This document shows positions 1 to 7,914 of a stretch of 64,000 bases of DNA, in pieces. The translations under genes and the position numbers were made by a program. Where the stretch lies: contig JAKEFB010000110.1 in NCBI GenBank assembly GCA_022616275.1, positions 1 to 64,000 of the forward strand. The letters run 5' to 3'. This DNA comes from Chloroflexota bacterium. GTDB lineage: Bacteria; Chloroflexota; Anaerolineae; Promineifilales; Promineifilaceae. The notes below the pieces were generated by a model. That model was not told the DNA's origin. It worked only from the letters and a program-made list of their open reading frames with translations, and did not search any database. The first letter of the stretch is position 1. The number at the start of each line of letters is the position of its first letter.

Positions 1-45
1 CAGGGATACGGCCGGGCCAATTTTGACCTACTACGCAGGCGGGTG

Positions 46-1224
46 TTAGGCACATCGCCGCCCGGATAATGACAATCGATCACACAAATTGCGGGAGAAC
101 CTAAAAAAGGGAGTAAAGTTTTCATATCCGATTTGAGATGTCTGCCATAAGATCTTCACTTCGCCTGTAATTAGGTCAATTTCATCCACCGTAGGCGGAT
201 AAGGCTCACTAGGAATATCATCCCAACTGGTGGTATCAATTCGACCGGCATTGATCATGAAGTTTCCCTGTGGTGCAAAAGCCACTATCCCGGCGGTATC
301 CCAATATAGTGACCATACCAATTGACCTGAGTAATCATAAGCAGCATAGCCTTCACAAGGGGAGCCACAATGGTGTCGCAAAATATAAACCTCGTTGGTT
401 AACCAAACGGGCGACTGAAGTGAAGGGATAAACTTATTATCGGTAAAGGTTCCCTGGCTGAAGTCGGCCGTAGCCAGAATAAAATTATTCAAATAGATCT
501 TTGCCTCTTCATGTCTTTCGTCAAGCGCAGCCTGAAACAGAATCTTGGTGCCGTCCGGCGACCAGTATGCCTGTTCAACATGGTATGGGGGATTGGGAAA
601 ATTCGAAAAGAACTGAGCGAGAGTGACATCGTTCTCGTCTATTGCCGACCAGATCCGTTGTTCATAGATGCCAGCTGGATTATTAAAAATGTCAGGTGTG
701 TCTACTAAACTGTACACCAGCCGGTTGCCAGCGGGCGACCAGGCAGCCGTCCGGGCATAACGGCCGATTTCCTCAAACTGCCCTGACCCAGGCGCAGTTT
801 CCACAAACAAAACTCCATCACCGACGAAAGCAAGTTGCCCTAAAGTGCTCAATGTAATGTTCGAAATGCGCCCCTCGCTACTGCTGGTTGCTACAAGGAA
901 TAAATGTGGATCGGGAGTTTGAGATGGAATTGGAGTAAGCGGGATGGCCGTTTTCGTTGGAAGTTGGGTTACTGTAGTTGAGAGTAAATGTATAGCAGTT
1001 AGATCAATTGTTGAGTTAAAGGAGGGAACGGCCGTCGCCGTCGGCCAGGGAGAAGGGGTTGCTGTTGGGGTTGGGGTAGCGGCGATGGTTGCGGTGGCAG
1101 GAGGAGTGGGCGTGGTCGTTCGGCCCGCCGCGGCCGGCGGGCTTTGCGCCTTACTCCAGGAACAGGACGGCAGCAACAGCAACAGGGAAACAACGGCTAC
1201 GGCCGCTGGTTTAACCGTCTTCAT
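46..1224 (-). CDS. Exported lipoprotein with Pro/Thr-rich linker and PD40-like propeller repeats
   Basis: Predicted surface lipoprotein of unknown role. The start at 1224 (MKTVKPAAV) is chosen because it is followed at once by a hydrophobic signal segment and a lipobox (LLPSC, Cys about residue 21) and is preceded by GGAG; the longer open frame upstream runs through a palindromic repeat. Residues about 30-60 are a Pro/Thr/Ala linker (TPTPTATPSPWP), typical of Chloroflexota exported proteins. The rest has WD40/PD40-like blade motifs (AAWSPAGNRLVYS, AYWSPDGTKILFQ), which suggests a beta-propeller. The last about 15 residues (RFSRNLCDRLSLSGRR) look unlike a propeller end and may reflect a truncation or frameshift. 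Function is not recognised. Confidence 0.7.
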   Translation of the reverse strand: MKTVKPAAVAVVSLLLLLPSCSWSKAQSPPAAAGRTTTPTPPATATIAATPTPTATPSPWPTATAVPSFNSTIDLTAIHLLSTTVTQLPTKTAIPLTPIPSQTPDPHLFLVATSSSEGRISNITLSTLGQLAFVGDGVLFVETAPGSGQFEEIGRYARTAAWSPAGNRLVYSLVDTPDIFNNPAGIYEQRIWSAIDENDVTLAQFFSNFPNPPYHVEQAYWSPDGTKILFQAALDERHEEAKIYLNNFILATADFSQGTFTDNKFIPSLQSPVWLTNEVYILRHHCGSPCEGYAAYDYSGQLVWSLYWDTAGIVAFAPQGNFMINAGRIDTTSWDDIPSEPYPPTVDEIDLITGEVKILWQTSQIGYENFTPFFRFSRNLCDRLSLSGRRCA

Positions 1225-1340
1225 ACACTCCGTTTTAGGCAGATCGCCTTGGCAGGCGGACAGGATGTCCGCGTTCCCAAGATATTTGGATCTACTGGTT
1301 GTGTATGATACACGCCCAGGGCACAAAATAACTATTTTGG

Positions 1341-1373
1341 AGGTGACTGTCACTTGCGAAGTGACAGTCACCT
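1341..1373. repeat. Perfect REP-like palindrome (15-bp arms)
   Basis: AGGTGACTGTCACTT and its exact reverse complement flank a GCG loop. It lies between the dihydroorotate-dehydrogenase-like gene and the lipoprotein start. It closely resembles the palindrome at 57396-57429, so the two probably belong to one REP-like family. It could also act as a terminator for the gene pair upstream. Confidence 0.75.
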
Positions 1374-1378
1374 GTGGG

Positions 1379-2425
1379 CTAATGCAGGCCGGGTATCACC
1401 CCCAGCGCCCCGCTGCGCCAGAGATAATCCGGGGCGAAGGAGCTGAGGACGCGCATGTAGTTGGCCCGCTCGAAGGCGGCCGGCTCGGCGCAGTTGATCT
1501 GGCTCAGGCTGCCCCACAACTGGGCCAGCGAGCCGTACTCGTGCTCGATGAGCCAGGCCTCCAGATCAAAGAGCAGCTCGCTCAACCGCCCCACCCCATT
1601 GCGCAGTAACTCTGAGGCCAGCATGGTCACCGACGCGCCGGCCATCAAGCCCTTGAGCACGTCCTCGGCCGTGTGAACGCCGGTCGTCAGGGCCAGGTCG
1701 GCCCTGACGCGGCCGTACAGGAGGGCGATCCAGCGCAGCGGCAGGCGCAGTTCGGCCGAATTGCTCAACAGCAGGTGGGGAACCACTTCCAGCTTCTCAA
1801 TGTCCAGGTCCGGCTGGTAAAAGCGGTTGAACAGCACCAGCCCATTGGCCCCGGCCTCAACCAGGCGCTGGGCCATGTTGGCCACCGAGCTGAAGTAGGG
1901 GCTGAGTTTCATGGCCACCGGAATGGAGACGACCGCCTTCACATCCCGCAGCACGTCCAGGTAAATCTGTTCTATCTCGCTGCCGGTTAGGTTTGGGTCG
2001 GTGGGCAGGTAATAGACGTTTAACTCCAGGGCGTCGGCGCCGGCCTGCTTGATGTCGCGGGCGTAGCGGACCCAACCCCCCGTAGAAACGCCGTTCAGGC
2101 TGGCAATCACCGGAATGTCCAGGACCGTCTTGGCCTGGTAGATGTGCTCCATATACTCTTCAGGACCAGACTGGTACTCTCGCGCCTCCGGGAAATAAGT
2201 CAGCGCCTCCGGGTAACTTTCCGCCCCCTGGGTCAGGTAATGGTTCAGGGTGTGGCTTTCCTGGTTGATTTGCTCCTCAAACAGCGAGTACAGGACGACC
2301 GCGGCCGCCCCATGATCCTCCATGCGCCGCAGACTGGCCAGGTTCCGCGACAAGGGCGACGAGGAGGGCACCAGGGGGTTTTTCAATTTCAAGCCAAGAT
2401 AAGTTGTACTCATATCCATTGTCAT
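1379..2425 (-). CDS. Dihydroorotate dehydrogenase-like flavoprotein paired with PFOR
   Basis: TIM-barrel FMN oxidoreductase of the dihydroorotate/dihydropyrimidine dehydrogenase superfamily (348 aa). Visible motifs are the N-terminal [16 protein letters not shown], a central barrel strand with [20 protein letters not shown], and the phosphate-binding end [15 protein letters not shown]. It lies 36 bp downstream of PFOR on the same strand, a pairing seen in cyanobacteria and Chloroflexota, where the protein is annotated as DHOD-like and its substrate is unknown. Because of that pairing, a true pyrimidine-biosynthetic PyrD is unlikely. Several in-frame ATGs lie at the start (2425, 2419, 2413); AGAGGA lies just before the first. 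Confidence 0.85.
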   Translation of the reverse strand: MTMDMSTTYLGLKLKNPLVPSSSPLSRNLASLRRMEDHGAAAVVLYSLFEEQINQESHTLNHYLTQGAESYPEALTYFPEAREYQSGPEEYMEHIYQAKTVLDIPVIASLNGVSTGGWVRYARDIKQAGADALELNVYYLPTDPNLTGSEIEQIYLDVLRDVKAVVSIPVAMKLSPYFSSVANMAQRLVEAGANGLVLFNRFYQPDLDIEKLEVVPHLLLSNSAELRLPLRWIALLYGRVRADLALTTGVHTAEDVLKGLMAGASVTMLASELLRNGVGRLSELLFDLEAWLIEHEYGSLAQLWGSLSQINCAEPAAFERANYMRVLSSFAPDYLWRSGALGVIPGLH

Positions 2426-2433
2426 ATTCCTCT

Positions 2434-2462
2434 GTAGAGACGTTGCGATGCAACGTCTCTAC
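2434..2462. repeat. REP-like palindrome at the end of the PFOR gene
   Basis: GTAGAGACGTTGC and its exact reverse complement (13-bp arms) surround a GAT loop. The element ends on the first base of the PFOR stop codon and fills most of the 36-bp gap to the next gene. Similar GTAGAGACG palindromes are common REP elements in other phyla. It may modulate PFOR versus downstream expression through mRNA structure. Confidence 0.75.
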
Positions 2463-5400
2463 TATTTATGGTCGCCATTCAAACCTGCCAATCGGGCGTA
2501 GGTGGTCCAGCGCGTTTCGACGTCGGCCTGGGCCAGTTCCAGCAGCCGGGCAGCCCGCTCGGGGTGGCTCTGGGTCAACATCTGGTAGCGCCCTTCGCGG
2601 TAGATATACTCCTCCAGCCGGATTTGGGGCGGCTTGGAATCAAGCTGGAAGGGATTGAGCCCCTCGGCCGCCCGATCGGGGTTGTAGCGGTACAACGGCC
2701 AGTAGCCGGAATCTACGGCCGCCTGTTGCTGCTCCAGGCCGTACTTCATGTCGTAGCCGTGGGCAATACAGTGGCTATAGGCCAGGATGAGCGACGGGCC
2801 TTCGTACGCTTCCGCTTCCAGGAAGGCTTTGATCGTCTGGGCGTCGCTGCCGCCGAAGGCTATCCGGGCCACGTAAATGCTGCCGTAGCTGATAGCCAGC
2901 AGGCCCAAATCTTTCTTGGGCAAGGGCTTGCCGGCCGCGGCAAACTTGGCCACCGCCCCCCGGGGGGTGGACTTAGACATTTGGCCGCCGGTGTTGGAGT
3001 AGACCTCAGTGTCTAGGACCAGCAGGTTGACGTTCCGGCCGGAAGCCAGGACGTGGTCCAGCCCACCGTAGCCAATGTCGTAAGCCCAGCCATCGCCGCC
3101 GACGATCCAGACGCTCTTCTTGACCAGAACGTCGGCCAGGCTCAGCAGGTTACGCAGGTCGCCCCGGAAAGGTTCGACCTCCGGATCGTTGCCGCCAATC
3201 AGCTCCTGTAAACGCTGCTTCAGTTCGGCTACCCGGCCGCGTTGGGCCTGGATGTCAGCTTCACTCACCTGGTCGGCGTAGAGGATGGCGTTGGCCAGCC
3301 TTTCGCCAAGGACCGGCCGCAGGCTGCGCACCATTTGGGCCACCATCTCCAGGCGTTGGTCGAGAGCCACCCGCATCCCCAGGCCAAATTCGGCGTTGTC
3401 CTCGAACAGTGAGTTGGCCCAGGCCGGACCCCGGCCGTCGGCGTTCTGGGTCCACGGTGTGGTCGGCAGGTTGCCCCCATAAATCGAAGAGCAGCCGGTG
3501 GCATTGGCAATCAACGTCCGGTCACCGAACAACTGGCTGAGGAGCTTCAGGTAGGGCGTCTCGCCGCAGCCGGCGCAGGCCCCGGAGAATTCAAAGAGCG
3601 GCGTCACGAGCTGATTGTACTTCACCTGGTTCAGCGGCAGGGTCGCGCGATCAATTTCCGGCAGCCCCAGGAAGAATTCCCAGTTCTCCTGTTCAGCCTG
3701 GCGCAGCTCGGCCTGCGGGGCCATGTTGATGGCCTTGAACTTGGGCTGGAGCTTGTTCTTCACCGGGCAGACTTCCACACATAACGTACAGCCGGTGCAA
3801 TCCTCCGGCGCGACCTGGAGCGTGTAGACCAGGTCCTTATACTCTTTGTAGCGGGCCGGCGCCGACTTAAACGCGGCCGGCGCGTCCTCCAGCAGGGCCG
3901 GGTCGTAAACCTTCATGCGGATGACGGAGTGCGGGCAGACAAAGGCGCACTTGCCGCACTGGATGCAGATGTCCGGGTCCCAGACGGGAATTTCGGTGGT
4001 AATGTTGCGCTTCTCCCACTTCGTCGTACCAGAGGGATACGTGCCGTCTACCGGCAGGGCGCTGACCGGCAATTCGTCGCCCAGGCCCTCAATCATCCGT
4101 GCCGTCACCGAGCGGACAAATTCGGGCGCACAGGCCGGCACCACCGGCCGGCGGTCAAAGAGGCTATCGGCCTGGCCGGGCACCTCAACCGGGTGGAGGT
4201 GAGCCAGGGCGGCGTCTACAGCGGCAAAGTTATGTTCGACGACGGCGTCGCCGCGTTTGCCGTAGCTTTTCTCGATAGCGCCCTTAATGGCGGCAATCGC
4301 CTCCCCGGCCGGCAGGACGCCGCTCAGGGCGAAGAAGCAGGTCTGCATGACCGTATTAATCCGCCGGCCCATCCCGGTCTCCCGGGCCACCCGGAAGCCG
4401 TCCACGACGTAAAAGCGCAGCTTCTTGTCAATGATCGCCTCCTGGGCGCTGCGTGGCAGCCGCTCCCAGACCTCCTCGGGGCCATAAGGGCTGTTCAAGA
4501 GGAAGGTGGCCCCCGGCGCGGCCAGGCGTAGTACGTCGTACCGCTCCATAAAGTTGAATTGGTGGCAGGCGACGAAGTTGGCCGACTGGACCAGGTAGGT
4601 AGAACGGATGGGCCGTGGTCCAAAGCGCAGGTGCGAGACCGTCACCGAGCCGGACTTCTTGGAATCGTAGACAAAGTAGCCCTGGGCGTAATTGCCGGTA
4701 TCTTCGCCGATGATCTTGATCGAGTTCTTGTTGGCCCCCACCGTGCCGTCTGAGCCGAGGCCGTAGAAAACGGCCCGCACGACCTCATCCGGCTCAACGT
4801 CGAACGACCTGTCCCATTCCAGGCTGGTGTGGCTGACGTCGTCGGTGATGCCGATGGTGAAATGGCGCTTCGGCTTCGGCCGGGCCAGCTCATTAAAGAT
4901 GGCCTGGACCATGCCTGGCGTAAATTCCTTAGAAGACAGGCCATAGCGGCCGCCAATGATGATAGGACTGAGGGTTGAGGACTGAGGACTGAGGGTGGTT
5001 GGCTGGGCCAACCGCGAGGAGTGAGGTTGGTGCTCGGTCCAGAATTCGTTGATGGCTGCCACCACGTCCAGGTATAGCGGCTCGCCGGCCGCCCCCGGCT
5101 CCTTGGTCCGGTCCAGGACGGCGATGGCCTGGACGGTGGGCGGCAGGGCGTTGATAAACTCTTCACCGGCAAACGGCCGGTAGAGGCGTACCTTCACCAG
5201 GCCGACCTTTTCTCCCCGGGCGGCCAGGTACTCCACCGTTTCCTGGACCGTTTCTGCCCCGGAGCCCATGAGCACGATGACCCGCTCGGCGTCCGGCGCG
5301 CCGGCGTAGTCAAAGAGGTGATACTGCCGGCCGGTCAGCCCGGCAAATTTGTCCATGGCCTGCTGCACAATGGCCGGGCAGGCGGCGTAGAACGGATTGA

Positions 5401-6094
5401 CGCTCTCGCGGGCCTGGAAATAAATGTCCGGGTTTTGGGCCGTCCCCCGCACCACCGGGCGATCCGGCGTGAGGGCGCGGTCGCGGTGCGCCCGGACCAG
5501 GTCGTCGCTGATCATCGCCCGCAGCACGTCGTCCTCCAGCAACTCGACCTTGTTAACCTCGTGCGAGGTGCGGAAGCCGTCAAAGAAGTGGAGGAAGGGT
5601 AACCGCGCCGCCAGCGTAGCGGCCGAGGCGATGAGGGCAAAGTCCATGACTTCCTGGACGGAGTTGGAGGCCAGCAGGGCGAAACCGGTGTTCCGGGCGG
5701 CCATCACGTCGCTGTGGTCGCCAAAGATAGACAGGGCCTGGGCCGCTAGCGACCGGGCGGCAATGTGGAAAACGGCCGGCGTCAGCTCGCCGGCAATCTT
5801 GTACATATTGGGGATCATCAACAGCAGGCCCTGCGAGGCGGTAAAGGTGGTCGTCAACGCACCGGCCTGGAGCGCCCCGTGGACGGCCCCGGCCGCCCCA
5901 CCCTCCGACTGCATCTCGACGACCTGCGGCACCGCTCCCCAGATATTGGTCTGGCCCTCGGCCGACCACTGGTCCGCCCACTCACCCATGGCCGACGAGG
6001 GGGTAATCGGATAAATGGCGATCACTTCGCTAATCTTGTGAGCGACCCGCGCCGCCGCCTCATTGCCATCAATCGTAATCATTTGCTTGCCCAT
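2462..6094 (-). CDS. nifJ: Pyruvate:ferredoxin (flavodoxin) oxidoreductase, single-chain
   Basis: Catalyses pyruvate + CoA + oxidised ferredoxin to acetyl-CoA + CO2 + reduced ferredoxin, or the reverse carboxylation. It is a 1210-aa homodimer-type enzyme with the standard domain order: N-terminal YPITPSS near residue 30, the linker GGRYGLSSKEFTPG near 383, two 4Fe-4S motifs (CIQCGKCAFVCP near 710, CTGCTLCVEVCP near 766), a third-cluster cysteine region (GACAGCGETP), and the C-terminal TPP site GGDGWAYDIGYGG near 1003 followed by YSNTGGQMSKSTPRG. ATG at 6094 is preferred over TTG at 6097, with GGAG upstream. Residues about 367-376 are encoded by a heptamer tandem repeat (see 4967-4994) that lengthens the linker before the GGRYG motif. 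A paired regulatory element lies at 6235-6269. Confidence 0.95.
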   Translation of the reverse strand: MGKQMITIDGNEAAARVAHKISEVIAIYPITPSSAMGEWADQWSAEGQTNIWGAVPQVVEMQSEGGAAGAVHGALQAGALTTTFTASQGLLLMIPNMYKIAGELTPAVFHIAARSLAAQALSIFGDHSDVMAARNTGFALLASNSVQEVMDFALIASAATLAARLPFLHFFDGFRTSHEVNKVELLEDDVLRAMISDDLVRAHRDRALTPDRPVVRGTAQNPDIYFQARESVNPFYAACPAIVQQAMDKFAGLTGRQYHLFDYAGAPDAERVIVLMGSGAETVQETVEYLAARGEKVGLVKVRLYRPFAGEEFINALPPTVQAIAVLDRTKEPGAAGEPLYLDVVAAINEFWTEHQPHSSRLAQPTTLSPQSSTLSPIIIGGRYGLSSKEFTPGMVQAIFNELARPKPKRHFTIGITDDVSHTSLEWDRSFDVEPDEVVRAVFYGLGSDGTVGANKNSIKIIGEDTGNYAQGYFVYDSKKSGSVTVSHLRFGPRPIRSTYLVQSANFVACHQFNFMERYDVLRLAAPGATFLLNSPYGPEEVWERLPRSAQEAIIDKKLRFYVVDGFRVARETGMGRRINTVMQTCFFALSGVLPAGEAIAAIKGAIEKSYGKRGDAVVEHNFAAVDAALAHLHPVEVPGQADSLFDRRPVVPACAPEFVRSVTARMIEGLGDELPVSALPVDGTYPSGTTKWEKRNITTEIPVWDPDICIQCGKCAFVCPHSVIRMKVYDPALLEDAPAAFKSAPARYKEYKDLVYTLQVAPEDCTGCTLCVEVCPVKNKLQPKFKAINMAPQAELRQAEQENWEFFLGLPEIDRATLPLNQVKYNQLVTPLFEFSGACAGCGETPYLKLLSQLFGDRTLIANATGCSSIYGGNLPTTPWTQNADGRGPAWANSLFEDNAEFGLGMRVALDQRLEMVAQMVRSLRPVLGERLANAILYADQVSEADIQAQRGRVAELKQRLQELIGGNDPEVEPFRGDLRNLLSLADVLVKKSVWIVGGDGWAYDIGYGGLDHVLASGRNVNLLVLDTEVYSNTGGQMSKSTPRGAVAKFAAAGKPLPKKDLGLLAISYGSIYVARIAFGGSDAQTIKAFLEAEAYEGPSLILAYSHCIAHGYDMKYGLEQQQAAVDSGYWPLYRYNPDRAAEGLNPFQLDSKPPQIRLEEYIYREGRYQMLTQSHPERAARLLELAQADVETRWTTYARLAGLNGDHK
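4967..4994. repeat. Four heptamer repeats inside the PFOR coding region
   Basis: ACTGAGG, GTTGAGG, ACTGAGG, ACTGAGG occur head to tail. They encode part of a Thr/Leu/Ser/Pro stretch (TTLSPQSSTLSP) just before the conserved GGRYG motif. The frame is open throughout. The array has the same period as the intergenic heptamer arrays of this window. Confidence 0.85.
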
Positions 6095-6117
6095 CAATCA
6101 TACTCCGGTTAATCACG

Positions 6118-6188
6118 TGTCAAGTATCAAGTGTCAGGTGTCAGGTAAAGCTGGCCACGTGGCACTTGGCACTTGACACATGACACTT
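6118..6188. repeat. Inverted pair of heptamer arrays (4 x 7 + 4 x 7)
   Basis: Left arm 6118-6145: TGTCAAG, TATCAAG, TGTCAGG, TGTCAGG. Right arm 6161-6188: GGCACTT, GGCACTT, GACACAT, GACACTT, which is roughly the reverse complement. A 15-bp spacer separates them. They lie just upstream of the PFOR start, so a long hairpin could form in the PFOR leader. Confidence 0.85.
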
Positions 6189-6234
6189 TCTTTGTATTGG
6201 CGTTATTGTAAGCCGGCCGCCCCACCTGGTGGCA

Positions 6235-6269
6235 GTGACAGATTGCACCTATGACAGTGACAAAAGTCA
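6235..6269 (-). promoter_or_regulatory. Paired TGAC-N4-GTCA-type element upstream of PFOR
   Basis: Two boxes, TGACAGATTGCA (6236-6247) and TGACAAAAGTCA (6258-6269), are centred 22 bp apart, about two helical turns. The block starts 141 bp upstream of the PFOR ATG. It matches the block upstream of pyruvate phosphate dikinase at 29 of 35 positions without gaps, and the one upstream of formate dehydrogenase at 23 of 35. The TGA-N6-TCA layout fits Crp/Fnr-family sites (inference). Confidence 0.6.
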
Positions 6270-6275
6270 TTCAAA

Positions 6276-6317
6276 AGAAAAAGCCCGCGTAGGACGGCGA
6301 TATTCCAACGCGGGCTT
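6276..6317 (-). terminator. Rho-independent terminator of the sulfide/sulfur operon
   Basis: Read on the minus strand, AAGCCCGCGT (6317-6308) pairs perfectly with ACGCGGGCTT (6290-6281), and a T-rich run TTTCTTTT follows. It lies about 95 bp past the stop of the DsrE-like gene, and separates that operon from the PFOR promoter region. Confidence 0.8.
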
Positions 6318-6412
6318 ACCAGAAGTTTTTGCGAGAAGCGCCAGGCGCCTGGTGGCTTTAGGCGGATACCTGGCCAGACTTAAAGCGCCTGGTATTCCTG
6401 ATAGGCGTGAGC

Positions 6413-6886
6413 CTAGACGAAAATGATCTGCGCGCCTTCACTCATTTCCATGAAATCCGTTGCTCCAACTACGGCTTCCACTTCGGCAAACAAGTCATCT
6501 CTCGTCAGGTGCATCATGTCCATAGACATCTTGCAGCCATACAGTTTGCCCCCGGCGTCGGCAATCATTTGCAGGAATTCTTCCACCAGCGGAAAGTCCA
6601 ACTTTTCAATTTCCCGCCTCATCATGACGGTAGCCAGGTTAGTCATACCCGGCAAACCAGCCACCGAGTTAGGAATACCCATACTGGGATTGCCAATGGG
6701 CGTCACTTTCAGGTGTTCCATCTTCTTCTTGTTGACGATGTCTAACCCCCAGAAGGTAAAGAACATGATTACGTCAATGCCTTCCATCAGGGCGGCGTTG
6801 GCCAACACCAGGCCAGGGTAGGCCATGTCTAGCGAGCCCTTCGAACAAATAATGCACAACTTGCGATCACCATTTTCGGCACACAT
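6413..6886 (-). CDS. DsrE/DsrF-family sulfur-trafficking protein
   Basis: Small cytoplasmic protein (157 aa from ATG 6886) of the DsrE/DsrF/peroxiredoxin-like fold, which passes persulfide sulfur between carriers. Seen: N-terminal strand KLCIICSKGSLDMAYPGL, the alternating alpha/beta pattern, and the conserved cysteine in GGKLYGCKMSMDMM. ATG 6886 is favoured by AGGAG 9 bp upstream; GTG 6895 is the alternative. It is the last gene of the five-gene operon with SQR-like and TusE-like proteins, so it probably handles sulfur released by sulfide oxidation. A terminator follows at 6317-6276. Confidence 0.85.
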   Translation of the reverse strand: MCAENGDRKLCIICSKGSLDMAYPGLVLANAALMEGIDVIMFFTFWGLDIVNKKKMEHLKVTPIGNPSMGIPNSVAGLPGMTNLATVMMRREIEKLDFPLVEEFLQMIADAGGKLYGCKMSMDMMHLTRDDLFAEVEAVVGATDFMEMSEGAQIIFV

Positions 6887-6897
6887 GACATTCACTC

Positions 6898-7215
6898 CTA
6901 AATACAGCCGTGTGGCTTCCCCAGGCCGGCCACACGAGAGACTTTCTTGGCCGGGCCCTTGGGAAAAAGCTCATACAGTTCCTTAGTCGAAATCCCCGAT
7001 TCCCTGGTAATTCGGCGTAAAGTAGGCGCCTCGCCAGTGACGTGGAAGTCAGAGCGGCAAAATTCGATCACCTTCCAATGTCGCTCGGTTAGGGGAGCAA
7101 TACCAATTTCTTTGGCTAGTTCAATAGCAATTTCCCTATTCCAGGCCTCAGGGTTGGTCATGAACCCCTCATCATCAAACTGTACTTGTTTGCCCACAAT
7201 TTCTTTTGTAAACAT
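6898..7215 (-). CDS. TusE/DsrC-like sulfur-carrier protein with a single C-terminal Cys
   Basis: About 105 aa, DsrC/TusE family. The family core is visible (FDDEGFMTNPEAWN, HWKVIEFCR, PTLRRI) and the C-terminal arm ends GLGKPHGCI with the penultimate cysteine (CysA). The position ten residues earlier, which is CysB in true DsrC, is a serine (KKVSRVAG). The protein therefore cannot form the intramolecular disulfide/trisulfide of DsrC and is better regarded as a TusE-type or regulatory relative. ATG 7215 is preferred because GGAGAT lies 8 bp upstream; ATG 7230 lacks a ribosome-binding site. Confidence 0.85.
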   Translation of the reverse strand: MFTKEIVGKQVQFDDEGFMTNPEAWNREIAIELAKEIGIAPLTERHWKVIEFCRSDFHVTGEAPTLRRITRESGISTKELYELFPKGPAKKVSRVAGLGKPHGCI

Positions 7216-7241
7216 GATCACTATCTCCATTCGTAAGACAA

Positions 7242-7904
7242 TTAATTTTCAGAAACGGTCCTCAACACCGTTAACGTTTTGGCCAGTCCTCTCTTAACGG
7301 CCGGGTCGTTCAACTGGCGTAAGATTTGCAACAGGGAAACGTCACCGGCCGGTTCTTCTTCCCGAATCACGGCCGCTGTCTGGCGCATCATGTGCATGAT
7401 CTCCGGCTGGGTCATTTCCTTCACCGTTTGCAAGATCAGGACAATATTCTCACCCAACTGGCGGACATCTTCCTCACTAAAGGAGGTAACCACGCGATCC
7501 ATGATGTCCAGGCCACCCTGGAAAAAGACAAAGTAGCCCTTGCGTTCCATCTCGTCTAGCCGGGTTAACACGGACAGAAAAGCTTCCTGAGTTAGGGGGT
7601 TAATCTCTTGCCCCAGGGCGGCCAGACTCTCCAACTGGTCCAGCATCTGTTCCAGGTTGCGGGTGTTACGCATCAGGCGCTTCAGCAATCGGAATACGTC
7701 TTCCAACTGCACGTAACTTTCCACCTCGTCCAGTTGCTGTACCGAGAGACGGAAAAGTTCTGTGCCGACAAGCGCCAAATCACTCTGCAGCTCTGCCCAC
7801 TCCTGGCGGCGGCGCTGTTGCTGGCGGGCTTCCTCGGCCAGGAAGGCTACCTGGGCTGCCAGGGCATCTATTTTCTGGTTTAGTTCGGCAACTACCTGCT
7901 CCAT
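7242..7904 (-). CDS. DUF1641 family protein
   Basis: 220-aa, largely helical, soluble protein. Residues 1-30 are a coiled coil rich in Glu, Gln and Arg, and a Leu-rich helical DUF1641-type region with FFQGGLDIMDRV follows. DUF1641 proteins are commonly encoded beside SQR-like or formate-dehydrogenase-like redox enzymes, but their role is unknown. Here it lies 10 bp after the SQR-like gene, with a good ribosome-binding site (GGAGATAGCTC before ATG). It is probably an accessory or scaffold factor of the flavoprotein (inference). Confidence 0.75.
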   Translation of the reverse strand: MEQVVAELNQKIDALAAQVAFLAEEARQQQRRRQEWAELQSDLALVGTELFRLSVQQLDEVESYVQLEDVFRLLKRLMRNTRNLEQMLDQLESLAALGQEINPLTQEAFLSVLTRLDEMERKGYFVFFQGGLDIMDRVVTSFSEEDVRQLGENIVLILQTVKEMTQPEIMHMMRQTAAVIREEEPAGDVSLLQILRQLNDPAVKRGLAKTLTVLRTVSEN

Positions 7905-7914
7905 GAGCTATCTC

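Noticed and set aside
1..45. Start of the window as part of a gene
   Set aside because: No frame with recognisable similarity; the lipoprotein stop lies at 46.
7215..7230. Earlier start (MEIVIMFTK) for the TusE/DsrC-like protein
   Set aside because: No ribosome-binding site before it, whereas GGAGAT lies correctly placed before the ATG at 7215.
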